Source: Halalkalibacter oceani (GTDB taxonomy: Bacteria > Bacillota > Bacilli > Bacillales > Bacillaceae_D). Taken from it: a stretch of DNA of 64,000 nt. The DNA is taken from positions 5,895 through 69,894 of the forward strand of contig NZ_JBEPKD010000022.1 of assembly GCF_040544555.1 (NCBI RefSeq), read 5' to 3'. The position numbers were made by a program, and so were the translations under genes. The notes under the pieces are model-generated. The model was given only the letters and a program-made list of their open reading frames with translations, was not told where the DNA came from and made no database searches. Below, piece after piece: positions 16,749 through 25,447 of this stretch. How positions within the stretch are numbered: the first letter of the stretch is position 1; the number at the start of each line of letters is the position of its first letter.

Positions 16749-18470
16749 ATGCTAATCGAATTATCGATCAAACATTTCGCGATTATCGAAGAGCTGACAA
16801 TTCCATTTGAGAAAGGGTTAACTGTTCTAACCGGGGAGACCGGAGCCGGAAAATCGATTATTATTGACGCGATTGGTCTTTTATTAGGCGGCCGGGGCTC
16901 GGCTGAATATGTCAGATATGGTGAAAAACGGGCTGAAATCGAGGGGCTGTTTATCGTCGAGGACGCTCATCCGGTGATGAAAAAGGCGGAAGAGCTCGGG
17001 ATTGACGGGCGCGACTCGATGTTTATTTTACGGCGTGATATTACGTCGCAAGGAAAAAGCATTTGCCGGATTAACGGCAAGCTCGTTACGATCGCCGTCC
17101 TGCGGGAAATTGGACAGGCTCTCGTCGATATTCACGGCCAGCACGAGCATCAATCATTGCTCCAGGCTGAGCAGCATCTCGGGATGCTTGACGGCTTTGC
17201 CTATCAGGAGCTGCGCCAGACGCAGCTTGAATACCAGGCGCTTTACCGTCGGGCAATGCAGCTCCAGAAGCAGGTGCGCAGCTTAAGCGAAAATGAACAG
17301 GAAATGGCGCAAAAGATCGACTTATTCAAATACCAGCTTGAGGAAATTGAAAAAGCCGGGCTTAAGCCGAATGAAGATGTGGAACTGAGTGAGGAGCGTC
17401 ATAAGCTGTCTCATCTTGAACGGCTGTTCTCCCTATTGGAGAACAGCTACCGCAGTCTGTACGGTGAAGGAAGCGGGCTCGACTTTCTAAGCAATACCGT
17501 TGCCCATCTGGAGGAAGCAGCGACGATTGACAAAGAGCTGAAGGACGTTCAGGAAACCGTCAGCAACAGTTATTACCTGCTTGAGGAGGCGGCCTTTTCG
17601 CTGAGGGATTATATAGAACAAATCGAGTTCGATCCTAACCGGCTTGAATACATTGAAAGCCGGCTTCATGAGATTCAGCAGCTGAAGCGGAAGTACGGCT
17701 CGACCGTTGATGACATTTTAGAATATGCCGCTAAAATTGAAGAAGAGCTTGACTCGATTATTCATAAGGATGACCGCCTGATCAAGCTGCAGGAGCAGCT
17801 GCAGACGATCTGGAATGATTTATATGTCGAGGCTAACGCGTTACGGACGATTCGAAAGGAAGCGGCCCTTGCCTTAACGGAGGCCATTCATCATGAATTG
17901 CGCTCGCTTTACATGGAGAAGACATCCTTTGCCGTCCAAATCGAGCAGCTTGAAAGCAGTAAACATACAGCTGTCATTCAGGGCGAGGAAATGGCTTTTG
18001 GCCCGGATGGAGCGGATTCGGTTGAATTTTATCTTTCGACGAACCCGGGAGAGCCAATGAAGCCATTGGCGAAAATTGCTTCCGGCGGCGAAATTTCCAG
18101 AATTATGCTTGCGTTGAAATCGATTTTCTCCGACCAGCAGGGCATTACGTCGGTTATTTTTGATGAGGTCGATACAGGCGTAAGCGGTCGTGTCGCCCAG
18201 GCGATTGCCGAAAAAATTCACGGCATTTCAAGCGGCTCGCAAGTCCTTTGCATTACGCATCTGCCGCAGGTCGCTGCAATGGCTGATACGCATTTGTTCA
18301 TTGAAAAGCATGAAACAAACCAAAGAGTCGTGACGTCTGTGACGCCATTAACGAAAGACGAGCAGGTTGAAGAAATCGCCAGAATGATTTCCGGCGTGGA
18401 AGTGACGGAGCTGACGAGAGAGCATGCCAGAGAGCTGCTGGAATTAGCGGGTCAGCATAAGCAAGTTTGA
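16749..18470 (+). CDS. recN: DNA repair protein RecN
   Basis: A 573-residue SMC-like ATPase recruited early to double-strand breaks. It has a Walker A GETGAGKS (about residues 30-37), a central coiled-coil region, the ABC signature ASGGEISRIMLALKS and a Walker B VIFDEVDTGVSG. AAGGTGGAGGG lies before the ATG. It is expressed with ahrC and ends at a terminator. Confidence 0.97.
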   Translation: MLIELSIKHFAIIEELTIPFEKGLTVLTGETGAGKSIIIDAIGLLLGGRGSAEYVRYGEKRAEIEGLFIVEDAHPVMKKAEELGIDGRDSMFILRRDITSQGKSICRINGKLVTIAVLREIGQALVDIHGQHEHQSLLQAEQHLGMLDGFAYQELRQTQLEYQALYRRAMQLQKQVRSLSENEQEMAQKIDLFKYQLEEIEKAGLKPNEDVELSEERHKLSHLERLFSLLENSYRSLYGEGSGLDFLSNTVAHLEEAATIDKELKDVQETVSNSYYLLEEAAFSLRDYIEQIEFDPNRLEYIESRLHEIQQLKRKYGSTVDDILEYAAKIEEELDSIIHKDDRLIKLQEQLQTIWNDLYVEANALRTIRKEAALALTEAIHHELRSLYMEKTSFAVQIEQLESSKHTAVIQGEEMAFGPDGADSVEFYLSTNPGEPMKPLAKIASGGEISRIMLALKSIFSDQQGITSVIFDEVDTGVSGRVAQAIAEKIHGISSGSQVLCITHLPQVAAMADTHLFIEKHETNQRVVTSVTPLTKDEQVEEIARMISGVEVTELTREHARELLELAGQHKQV

Positions 18471-18502
18471 AAAGCTAGCCAATAGTGGTTAGCTTTTTTC
18501 TG
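18471..18502 (+). terminator. Rho-independent terminator after recN
   Basis: AAGCTAGCC pairs with GGTTAGCTT around a six-base loop and is followed by TTTTTTC. Confidence 0.9.
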
Positions 18503-18593
18503 TCGCCGCAGTTATAAATGTAACGCTGCAAGGCAACATTAGTATTACAGCCAATTATGGAGGTGTGGGCAAGGAGCTAGGAGAGTGAAGTGA

Positions 18594-19871
18594 GTGAAAG
18601 GTGAAGTGGTAAGAAAGACAATAGGTGTAATCCTTCTAACGGTTGTCGTAGGCTTGGGCTTCTCCGCCGGAGTACGTGAGTGGATCAGCATTCCAACCAG
18701 CATGGTTGTGTTTGAAGGGGATGACAGCCCGATTACAGACGCTGTCGAGTCATTTGAAGCTGTCACTGCAGCTACTATGGCGGAAACGAATGTGAATCCG
18801 GATGGCAACAACGCCGGATTCGACAAGCAGATATCCTTAGAAGTAGCAGGATTTCCAGTTAAAAATATCGATGTCTCGGTTTTGCCAAAAATAGAAGTCA
18901 TTCCAGGAGGGCAGTCAATCGGGGTAAAGCTGAATACGGAAGGTGTCCTCATTGTTGGTCATCACCTGATCCAAACCGGACAGGACGAGCGTTCACCTGG
19001 AGAAGAGGCGGGCATCGAAGTCGGCGATATGATCACAAAAATTGACGATCATCCAATCCAGCGAATGAGCGAGGTTGGGGAATATGTTCAGGCCGCCGGG
19101 GAAGCTGGTCGTCATGTAAAGCTCGAAATAAAAAGAGATAAGCAAACGATTCACAAAGAATTAAAGCCGGTTAAGGCGGACGGAGAGCATTTTTACCGGA
19201 TGGGTCTCTATATTCGGGATTCAGCCGCCGGAGTCGGAACCTTGACATTTTATGAACCTGAATCACAAAAATACGGGGCGCTCGGTCACGTCATTTCTGA
19301 TGTAGATACTCATCAGCCAATCATTGTTCATGATGGACACATCATCCGTTCCTCAGTGACATCCATTGAAAAGGGCAGCAATGGGGATCCGGGAGAGAAG
19401 CTGGCCAGTTTCACCGGGCAGCGTGATATTTTAGGCAATATTGAGAAAAACAGCTCTTTCGGTATTTTTGGGACATTGAAAAAAACGAACTTAAAAAATC
19501 ATCATCATGATGAAAAAATGCCTGTAGCCTTATCAACGCATGTGAAAGAGGGACCGGCTAAGATTTTGACAGTCGTCAATGGAGAAGATGTGGAAGAATT
19601 TGATATTGAAATTGTCAGCTCAGTACCTCAGAAGCAGCCGGCTACAAAAGGAATGGTTATTAAGGTCACTGATCCTAAACTGTTGGAAGAAACAGGCGGA
19701 ATTGTCCAGGGAATGAGTGGAAGTCCAATTATTCAGGATGGAAAAATAATTGGTGCTGTTACCCACGTATTTGTCAATGATCCAACCTCAGGTTACGGTT
19801 GTCATATTAGCTGGATGCTGGAAGAAGCCGGGATCACGGAATTATCTACTGAAAAAGCCAAAGCGAGTTAA
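18594..19871 (+). CDS. spoIVB: SpoIVB peptidase
   Basis: A 425-residue serine peptidase (family S55) made in the forespore. After secretion into the intermembrane space it cleaves SpoIVFA and so triggers pro-sigma-K processing. It has a membrane anchor at about residues 8-28, a PDZ domain near 115-190 and the peptidase domain, with His232 in GHVISD and the catalytic serine in GMSGSP (Ser375/377). The GTG start has GGAGAG eight bases upstream. The stop lies inside its own terminator. Confidence 0.95.
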   Translation: MKGEVVRKTIGVILLTVVVGLGFSAGVREWISIPTSMVVFEGDDSPITDAVESFEAVTAATMAETNVNPDGNNAGFDKQISLEVAGFPVKNIDVSVLPKIEVIPGGQSIGVKLNTEGVLIVGHHLIQTGQDERSPGEEAGIEVGDMITKIDDHPIQRMSEVGEYVQAAGEAGRHVKLEIKRDKQTIHKELKPVKADGEHFYRMGLYIRDSAAGVGTLTFYEPESQKYGALGHVISDVDTHQPIIVHDGHIIRSSVTSIEKGSNGDPGEKLASFTGQRDILGNIEKNSSFGIFGTLKKTNLKNHHHDEKMPVALSTHVKEGPAKILTVVNGEDVEEFDIEIVSSVPQKQPATKGMVIKVTDPKLLEETGGIVQGMSGSPIIQDGKIIGAVTHVFVNDPTSGYGCHISWMLEEAGITELSTEKAKAS

Positions 19872-19890
19872 TCGCTTTGGCTTTTTCAGG
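19853..19890 (+). terminator. Rho-independent terminator overlapping the end of spoIVB
   Basis: A perfect 14-bp stem (19853-19866 with 19872-19885) formed by the last codons and the sequence after the stop, ending in five T. Confidence 0.92.
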
Positions 19891-19900
19891 CAGCTTTTTA

Positions 19901-19924
19901 TGTTATAATAAAGAAAATTCGACA
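19901..19924 (+). promoter_or_regulatory. spo0A vegetative-type promoter with 0A box
   Basis: TGTTATAAT (19901-19909) is an extended -10 box of the sigma-A type. TTCGACA at 19918-19924 is the reverse complement of the 0A box TGTCGAA, placed at the probable start point, so Spo0A~P could repress this promoter. Confidence 0.6.
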
Positions 19925-20030
19925 AAAACGCTTCAGTAACGATTGTCAAATATCGAATGAAGTCGAAAATCGAAGTAAAACGTAGAATTCATTAGGAAAT
20001 GTGAAAAAAACAAATAAATTCAAATAATTA

Positions 20031-20059
20031 GAAGGAAATTACATGCCACTGTCGAATTC
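20031..20059 (+). promoter_or_regulatory. spo0A sigma-H promoter with overlapping 0A box
   Basis: GAAGGAAAT (20031-20039) fits the sigma-H -35 consensus RNAGGAWWW; after 11 bases GTCGAATT fits the -10 consensus RNNGAATWW. A perfect 0A box TGTCGAA lies at 20050-20056, overlapping the -10. This matches the known two-promoter control of spo0A in Bacillus. Confidence 0.75.
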
Positions 20060-20101
20060 GTACACTATGCCATATCATAGGGAAACAAGGAGGACTTTTT
20101 T

Positions 20102-20908
20102 GTGCAAAAAGTAAATGTTTGTATAGCGGACGATAATCGGGAGTTAGTAAATTTATTGAATGAATACATTTCGGCTCAAAATGACATGCAAGTCATTGGA
20201 ACAGCATTTAACGGGCAGGAATGCCTGAGCTTAATTGAGGAGAAAGAGCCTGATGTCTTAATTTTGGATATTATTATGCCTCATTTAGACGGTTTGGCCG
20301 TTTTAGAAAGAATGGGACAAATGAAAATGAGCAAAAAACCGAATATTATTATGCTGACGGCATTTGGTCAGGAGGATGTCACAAAGCGGGCTGTTGACCT
20401 GGGGGCTTCCTACTATGTATTAAAGCCGTTTGATATGGAAGTGCTGATTACGAATATTCGTGACATAAGCGGGCAAAAACGGAGCTTTATCCAAAATCAG
20501 CATTCCTCACCTTCCGTCCACGCACAGGTATCAACGGATAACCGCGGCGGTTCCTTTAATTTGGATGCCAGCATTACGAGCATTATTCATGAAATCGGCG
20601 TTCCGGCGCACATTAAAGGGTATATGTATTTACGCGAAGCCATTACGATGGTGTATAACAATATTGAATTGCTTGGCTCCATTACAAAAATTCTTTATCC
20701 GGATATTGCGAAGAAATTCAACACTACTGCGAGTCGGGTGGAAAGGGCTATTCGGCATGCGATCGAAGTCGCATGGAGCCGTGGAAATATTGACTCGATT
20801 TCCAGCCTATTCGGCTACACGGTAAGCCATTCAAAAGCCAAACCGACAAACAGCGAATTCATTGCGATGGTGGCTGACAAGCTGCGGATTGAACATAAAG
20901 TGTCTTAA
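20102..20908 (+). CDS. spo0A: Stage 0 sporulation response regulator Spo0A
   Basis: The 268-residue master regulator of sporulation. It has a receiver domain (about 1-125) with the phosphoacceptor Asp56 in ILDIIMPHLDG, a short linker, and the C-terminal DNA-binding domain (about 150-265) with the recognition-helix region FNTTASRVERAIRHAIEVAW. The GTG start has AAGGAGGAC eight bases upstream. It stands alone behind its own promoters. Confidence 0.98.
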   Translation: MQKVNVCIADDNRELVNLLNEYISAQNDMQVIGTAFNGQECLSLIEEKEPDVLILDIIMPHLDGLAVLERMGQMKMSKKPNIIMLTAFGQEDVTKRAVDLGASYYVLKPFDMEVLITNIRDISGQKRSFIQNQHSSPSVHAQVSTDNRGGSFNLDASITSIIHEIGVPAHIKGYMYLREAITMVYNNIELLGSITKILYPDIAKKFNTTASRVERAIRHAIEVAWSRGNIDSISSLFGYTVSHSKAKPTNSEFIAMVADKLRIEHKVS

Positions 20909-20920
20909 CAGTAATCGATT

Positions 20921-20970
20921 AGCATCTTCTATTTTAAGGGGACTCTCTATAAATAGGAGGTGCTTTTTGT
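20921..20970 (+). terminator. Rho-independent terminator after spo0A
   Basis: AGCATCTTCTATTT (20921-20934) pairs with AAATAGGAGGTGCT (20951-20964) with two G-U pairs, then TTTT. Confidence 0.8.
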
Positions 20971-21169
20971 GTTGGTTAGAGAGAGGGATTTGCAATTGGA
21001 TAATTTTATGGTGTATTGCGACCCATCTACACATAGTAGGGGGAGGTTTTGTTTATCTAAGCAATTTTGCTATTTTTTAGCGCAGCCTCAAATAGCAATA
21101 AATTTGCAAGATAACTTTCTCTGTTGAAACAGTTACTTAGGCAATGAGAAGGAAAAAATTTGCTGAGGA

Positions 21170-21444
21170 GGTTGTTTTTTTTACCTTTTTCCCAGCCGCT
21201 CTAAGCAATGAGTGGAACCGCCACGATTTTTTTAAGCCCGTTGTGAGGAAGCTGCTGAAAAAGTGAAAATCGTACTTTTTCAGCAGCTTTTTCGTAGTAA
21301 GGCGCGCAACGCGCGGAGCCATTACTCTTCTTCGAGTTACGGAAAAAGAGGTTTTTCAGTGGCCTCGTTGTGAGTGGGTTTCTCACAACGGGCTTGTGGC
21401 GTGTGAAGCCATTGCCAGTAGGTCCAAAGCTAGTTTTGTCTCAA
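21170..21444 (-). repeat. Composite dispersed repeat, copy A
   Basis: This copy matches 37249-37593 in inverted orientation over its whole length, except for about 56 bases missing inside the nested element. It holds a hairpin (AAGCCCGTTGTGAG and its complement) that is split by the short insertion element listed separately. No protein is encoded. The rest of 20971-21499 is AT-rich and shows no gene. Confidence 0.85.
21248..21365 (-). mobile_element. Short insertion (MITE-like), copy A, internally deleted
   Basis: 118 bp, flanked by two perfect copies of the 9-bp sequence CGTTGTGAG (21239-21247 and 21366-21374), as expected of a target duplication. The ends are weak inverted repeats sharing CTGAAAA. 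One end folds into a long hairpin (GAAGCTGCTGAAAAAG with CTTTTTCAGCAGC). Compared with the copies at 37328 and 54729 it lacks about 56 bases between two TACGAAAA direct repeats. Confidence 0.75.
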
Positions 21445-21499
21445 AACAGCATAACGCGGAAACAGCTCACATTTTTTTTACGCCCTTAGAGAAATGAGG

Positions 21500-22522
21500 C
21501 TATTGCGCGGAACGAATCTCTTCAATAAGTTCATCGCCGTGGCTCTTGATAAATTCATCATAGGCGTCGACAGCAATTTCTGCAAAGGCTTCCACATTCG
21601 GATTTTCTTCAACGGTGACTCCGTTCTCTTTCAGTAATTCTATACTGACAGCTTCTTCCTCATCATTTAAATGGCGCTGAAACTCCTTTGCTTCTTCGGC
21701 TGCTCTCATCATGCCTTCTCTCTGGCTTTCGTCTAATTTTTCCCATGTTTGCTCACTGATCGCTAACGTCATTGGTGTGTAGACATGAGCCGTTAAACTG
21801 ATATAGTCTAACACTTCGTATAAATTGGCACTTGTAATGTCACTGAAAGGGTTTTCTGTTCCGTCTACGACGCCTTGCTGTAATGCTGTATATAATTCAC
21901 TGAAGTCCATCGGTGTCGGCTGGGCACCTAGCAGTTCCCATGTTTTAACTTGGACGGGAGCAGGCAAAGTGCGTAATACGATTCCTTCAAGGTCGCTCGG
22001 CTCTTTTACCGGACGGACGCTGTTGGCTAAATGTCTGAATCCGATCTCCCAGAAATACATCGGTTTAAGGCCCGTTCCTTCAAACATGGCGATCAATTTC
22101 TCACCGACGGGTCCATCAACGGAGGCCCTGGCTGCTTCATAGGAATCAAACAAAAACGGAAGCTCAAACACCTGAAGCTCAGGAACAATGCCGGAAAAAT
22201 AGCTGTTACCAGTCACGACGATGTCTACCGTTCCTTGAGCGACATTGCTGACTAATGTTGTCGGATCTCCCAGCTGATTATCATAAAATACATCGACCTC
22301 GACAGTACCGTTCGTATATTCAGCGATTTTCTCGGCCATCAGATCCATCGCCTGACTGGCCGGGTTAGAGGCAGGCAACCCTGAAGACGCAGATAGAGTA
22401 ATGCTTTCACCGTTACCTGAAGCTGCTTCCTCTTCCGTTGAAGCGCTTTCGGAATCTCCACAGGCGACAAGCAGCATCATGAGCAGTAGGACCAAAGTAA
22501 ATGGTTTAACGGAACAGTTCAT
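21500..22522 (-). CDS. dctP: TRAP transporter solute-binding lipoprotein (DctP family)
   Basis: A 340-residue extracytoplasmic binding protein. The signal peptide ends in the lipobox LLVAC, with the lipidated cysteine at 21, and a Ser/Glu-rich linker follows. The ligand domain includes the family motif PTPMDFSELYTALQQGVVDG. The start at 22522 is fixed by GGAGG eight bases upstream. dctM and dctQ lie before it in the same operon. TRAP systems import carboxylates with sodium; the ligand here is unknown. Confidence 0.93.
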   Translation of the reverse strand: MNCSVKPFTLVLLLMMLLVACGDSESASTEEEAASGNGESITLSASSGLPASNPASQAMDLMAEKIAEYTNGTVEVDVFYDNQLGDPTTLVSNVAQGTVDIVVTGNSYFSGIVPELQVFELPFLFDSYEAARASVDGPVGEKLIAMFEGTGLKPMYFWEIGFRHLANSVRPVKEPSDLEGIVLRTLPAPVQVKTWELLGAQPTPMDFSELYTALQQGVVDGTENPFSDITSANLYEVLDYISLTAHVYTPMTLAISEQTWEKLDESQREGMMRAAEEAKEFQRHLNDEEEAVSIELLKENGVTVEENPNVEAFAEIAVDAYDEFIKSHGDELIEEIRSAQ

Positions 22523-22585
22523 CGACGATACCTCCAAATAAATTTAAATTCTCTCCCTCACCTTTCTTTGCCGAAGCAAACATCG

Positions 22586-23851
22586 TTAATTAAGTAAAAC
22601 AAGTGATAGCGCAGGGAACAATATAATCAGGATCAGTGAAATGATAGCAGCAAGGAAAAACAAGCCAATTTCAGGAATGATTTTATGAATCGGACGATTG
22701 GCAACCCCTGAAACGACAAACAAATTCAGTCCGATTGGCGGAGTGATTAAGCCGATACACATGCTGGCCAAAACGATCACACCGAAGTGAACAGGGTCGA
22801 CGCCAAACTCAAGCGCGACCGGAGCCAAGATTGGTCCCATGATCAACACCGCCGGAGCAGAATCTAAAAAGCAACCGACTAGTAGTAAAAGAATGGCCGC
22901 GGTAAATAAGAAGACCATTTGGTTAGAGCTGATTCCCGTAAAAAATTCAGCAAGCAGCTGCGGCAAGCCTTCTCTCGTAATCACCCAGCTAAAGGCGGCA
23001 GAAGTAGCGACAATCGCCATCACACCCGCCGCGAGCAAACCGGACTTATAGAGGACGTTAGGAATTTCAGAAATGGAAAAGCCCTTATAAATGAACAGCC
23101 CGACAAGCAGACTATAAAGACAGCCGACGGCGGCGGCTTCAGTCGGAGTGAAGATGCCGCTGTAAATGCCTCCGATCATGATAAACGGCATTAGCAACGC
23201 CCAGATCGCTTCTAAAAATGTTTTCCATAACCTGCTGAAGCTAAAGGTAATATCGCTTTTATAGCCTCTTTTTACAGAAATAATAATCGTGAGAATCATA
23301 AAACATAAAACCATGATCAGGCCGGGAATCAGCCCCGCCAAAAGTAAATCTCCAACAGACACCCCTACACTCACAGCGTATAAGACGGCCAGAATACTTG
23401 GTGGAATTAACGGCCCCACAATAGCTGATGAAGCCTGGAGCGCACTGGAAAAATCGCGGTCATAGCCCGAACGAACCATCGCCGGGATTAAAATGCTTCC
23501 CAAGGCGGCCGCGGTAGCAACACCTGATCCGGACATACTTGCAAAAAGCATGCTGGAAACGATCATCACAAGAGCAAGTCCACCAGGGAAAAAACCTACA
23601 GCAGCATTAGCAAAATTAATAATCTTATTGGAAATACCACCTGCTTCCATCAAGCCACCGGCAATAATAAAGAAAGGGATAGCCAACAGGGCATACGTAT
23701 TGACCGTACTGATCATTTGTTGGGAAATCACAATTACCGAAATGTCCATAAATAGGACCATATAAACTAAAGAGGAAAGCCCTAAAGCAATGACGACAGG
23801 GACTCGCAGGACTAAAAAAAGAAGGAAAAAAACAAGTATCATTAAGGCCAT
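22586..23851 (-). CDS. dctM: TRAP transporter large permease (DctM family)
   Basis: A 421-residue membrane protein with about 12 hydrophobic segments, the sodium-coupled transport subunit of the TRAP system. Typical segments are GSGVATAAALGSILIPAM, ASSAIVGPLIPPSI and FTPTEAAAVGCLYS. The ATG at 23851 has GAGGGAGA upstream; the frame extends further but overlaps dctQ. The end of dctQ overlaps its ribosome site. Confidence 0.94.
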   Translation of the reverse strand: MALMILVFFLLFLVLRVPVVIALGLSSLVYMVLFMDISVIVISQQMISTVNTYALLAIPFFIIAGGLMEAGGISNKIINFANAAVGFFPGGLALVMIVSSMLFASMSGSGVATAAALGSILIPAMVRSGYDRDFSSALQASSAIVGPLIPPSILAVLYAVSVGVSVGDLLLAGLIPGLIMVLCFMILTIIISVKRGYKSDITFSFSRLWKTFLEAIWALLMPFIMIGGIYSGIFTPTEAAAVGCLYSLLVGLFIYKGFSISEIPNVLYKSGLLAAGVMAIVATSAAFSWVITREGLPQLLAEFFTGISSNQMVFLFTAAILLLLVGCFLDSAPAVLIMGPILAPVALEFGVDPVHFGVIVLASMCIGLITPPIGLNLFVVSGVANRPIHKIIPEIGLFFLAAIISLILIILFPALSLVLLN

Positions 23852-23864
23852 AAAATATCTCCCT

Positions 23865-24347
23865 CTAATCGTAAGATGTAAATACACGTCTGAGCGCTGC
23901 TAAGATTTTAAAGATGGCAAAAACGGCCCATAAACAACCGCCAATCAGAAGTCCTGCTGTCATGATCCAAACAGGGATTTCCATAGCTGCTGATATTTCG
24001 CCTGTGCTCATTTGTCCACGCATAATGATAAAACTTTGATAAGAAATCATAACGATAAATAGAAAAGTTAACAGGTGTCGCAATAAATCAAGAAGTAACG
24101 CAAATTTTCCTTTAGCAAAATCAGTCACTAACGTTAAATCGACCAACTGATCTTTCTTGTAAACGATAGCCGCCCCAATGAATACAATCCAAACAAACAT
24201 ATATCTCAGCAATTCATCGCTCCAAGGAAGGGATTGTTTCAAGATATATCTGTTGAAAACCGCATAATTGGCAAGAAGAACAGTAAACAAAATCGTTAAC
24301 CCAAAAACATAGCTTTGTGCTTTTTTCAAAAAAGGAATGGTACTCAA
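23865..24347 (-). CDS. dctQ: TRAP transporter small permease (DctQ family)
   Basis: A 160-residue protein with four membrane segments and the family pattern LPWSDELLRYMFVWIVFIGAA. It pairs with DctM in the permease. It starts with TTG, preceded by AGGTGA at good spacing, and is the first gene of the leftward operon. The region to the divergent cyclase gene is about 225 bases. Confidence 0.92.
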   Translation of the reverse strand: MSTIPFLKKAQSYVFGLTILFTVLLANYAVFNRYILKQSLPWSDELLRYMFVWIVFIGAAIVYKKDQLVDLTLVTDFAKGKFALLLDLLRHLLTFLFIVMISYQSFIIMRGQMSTGEISAAMEIPVWIMTAGLLIGGCLWAVFAIFKILAALRRVFTSYD

Positions 24348-24466
24348 AATAAATCACCTACCTTTCATTCTGGAACTTTAAAATCGAAGATGCGATGACA
24401 CCCCAGACAGTATAAATCTATAATTATCCATTAAAAAATAGAACAATCTAAATAATTTGAATATTA

Positions 24467-24495
24467 TTGACGGCTTAGTTGAATAATCTTACAAT
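24467..24495 (+). promoter_or_regulatory. Sigma-A promoter for the cyclase gene
   Basis: TTGACG and TACAAT are spaced by 17 bases, 77 bases before the start codon. Confidence 0.7.
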
Positions 24496-24572
24496 AGTGA
24501 AGGTTGTTGTGTATGTTTAGTGATTTTCCTTTTTCTGAACGAGAAAAGAGAAACCATTACAGGAGGTTATCC

Positions 24573-25229
24573 ATGAAAATGATTGATGTCTCTATGACAG
24601 CCCGCGATCACTGGCGTTGGAAAGTGACCCATGATATTACAAGTGACTTCGGGGAAGACTCTGATTTTCGCTCATCCCGTGTGCAGCTCAGCGCTCATGC
24701 CTTTACTCATGTAGATACACCGCTGCACTGCAAGCCAGGTGAGAACACGATGGAGGAAATGGCTGCCGATGCCTACAGCGGGGAAGCGGTAGTGGTAGAT
24801 CTGTCCTCGAAAAAAGCTGACGAAGCCATTACGGTTGAAGATCTTCAAAATGCCGGTATCAAAGATCATGAAAAAATTATCATTTTAAAAACATGCTGGG
24901 ATAAAACGTATGGGTATGAGACGCGTGAATTCTGGTCAAAGGCTCCTTATGTGACGATGGAAGCGGCTCAGTGGCTGCTTGAGAAAAAGCCGGAAGCTGT
25001 GGCGTTTGATTTTCCGCAGGACTATCCACTGAAGCTGATAGACAGTAAAAACCCTTTTCAAGTGAAAGATATGCCGACGCATGAGCTGCTTTTAAAGAAC
25101 GGCATCCTCTTAATTGAGTATTTGTGCAATCTTTCACAAGTGACGAAGGAACGTGTTCAGTTTATCTGCTTGCCGTTAAAGCTTGAAGGGTTTGAAGGGG
25201 CGCCGGCCCGGGCGGTCGTGATTGAGTAG
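24573..25229 (+). CDS. Cyclase family protein (kynurenine formamidase-like)
   Basis: A 218-residue protein of the metal-dependent cyclase/formamidase family (PF04199). The metal-binding signature reads HAFTHVDTPLHC, and a second conserved stretch is DFPQDYP. The ATG at 24573 has AGGAGG six bases upstream; an in-frame ATG 23 codons earlier lies outside any ribosome site. It is divergent from the TRAP operon and may act on the imported compound or a product. Family members hydrolyse amides or lactones such as N-formylkynurenine, but the substrate cannot be told from sequence. Confidence 0.88.
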   Translation: MKMIDVSMTARDHWRWKVTHDITSDFGEDSDFRSSRVQLSAHAFTHVDTPLHCKPGENTMEEMAADAYSGEAVVVDLSSKKADEAITVEDLQNAGIKDHEKIIILKTCWDKTYGYETREFWSKAPYVTMEAAQWLLEKKPEAVAFDFPQDYPLKLIDSKNPFQVKDMPTHELLLKNGILLIEYLCNLSQVTKERVQFICLPLKLEGFEGAPARAVVIE

Positions 25230-25231
25230 AA

Positions 25232-25266
25232 AAGCCCGTTGCGAGTGAATGTCTCACAACGGGCTT
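25232..25266. repeat. Uninterrupted hairpin related to the composite repeat
   Basis: AAGCCCGTTG and CAACGGGCTT form a perfect 10-bp stem. The same hairpin occurs in the composite repeats at 21.2 and 37.3 kb, where it is interrupted by the short insertion, and the shared sequence continues into GTGGCG. This looks like the target before insertion. It may also end transcription of the cyclase gene, although no T run follows on the plus strand. Confidence 0.7.
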
Positions 25267-25447
25267 GTGGCGCAGGAAGGAAACTATTCAACGCGCCCGC
25301 CTGCCGAAAGCGTGCCTCCCATCCCGGTAGCGAGGTCGAAGAGCCAAACCCTGGAGATCCTTGGGCAACAAGGGTCTTTTTCTTTGAAGCTAATAATTCT
25401 GCTGAAACTGCTTATATTATGAACAAACGATGTAAAGAGGGATCACG
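25267..25447. other. GC-rich non-coding stretch, possibly a structured RNA
   Basis: About 110 GC-rich bases with short paired segments (GGCGC with GCGCC, CCTC with GAGG, ACCCT with AGGGT) end in a T run at 25377-25381. I cannot assign it to a known riboswitch class. A long frame on the plus strand (25239-25553) has no ribosome site and overlaps the next gene, so it is not called. Confidence 0.35.
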
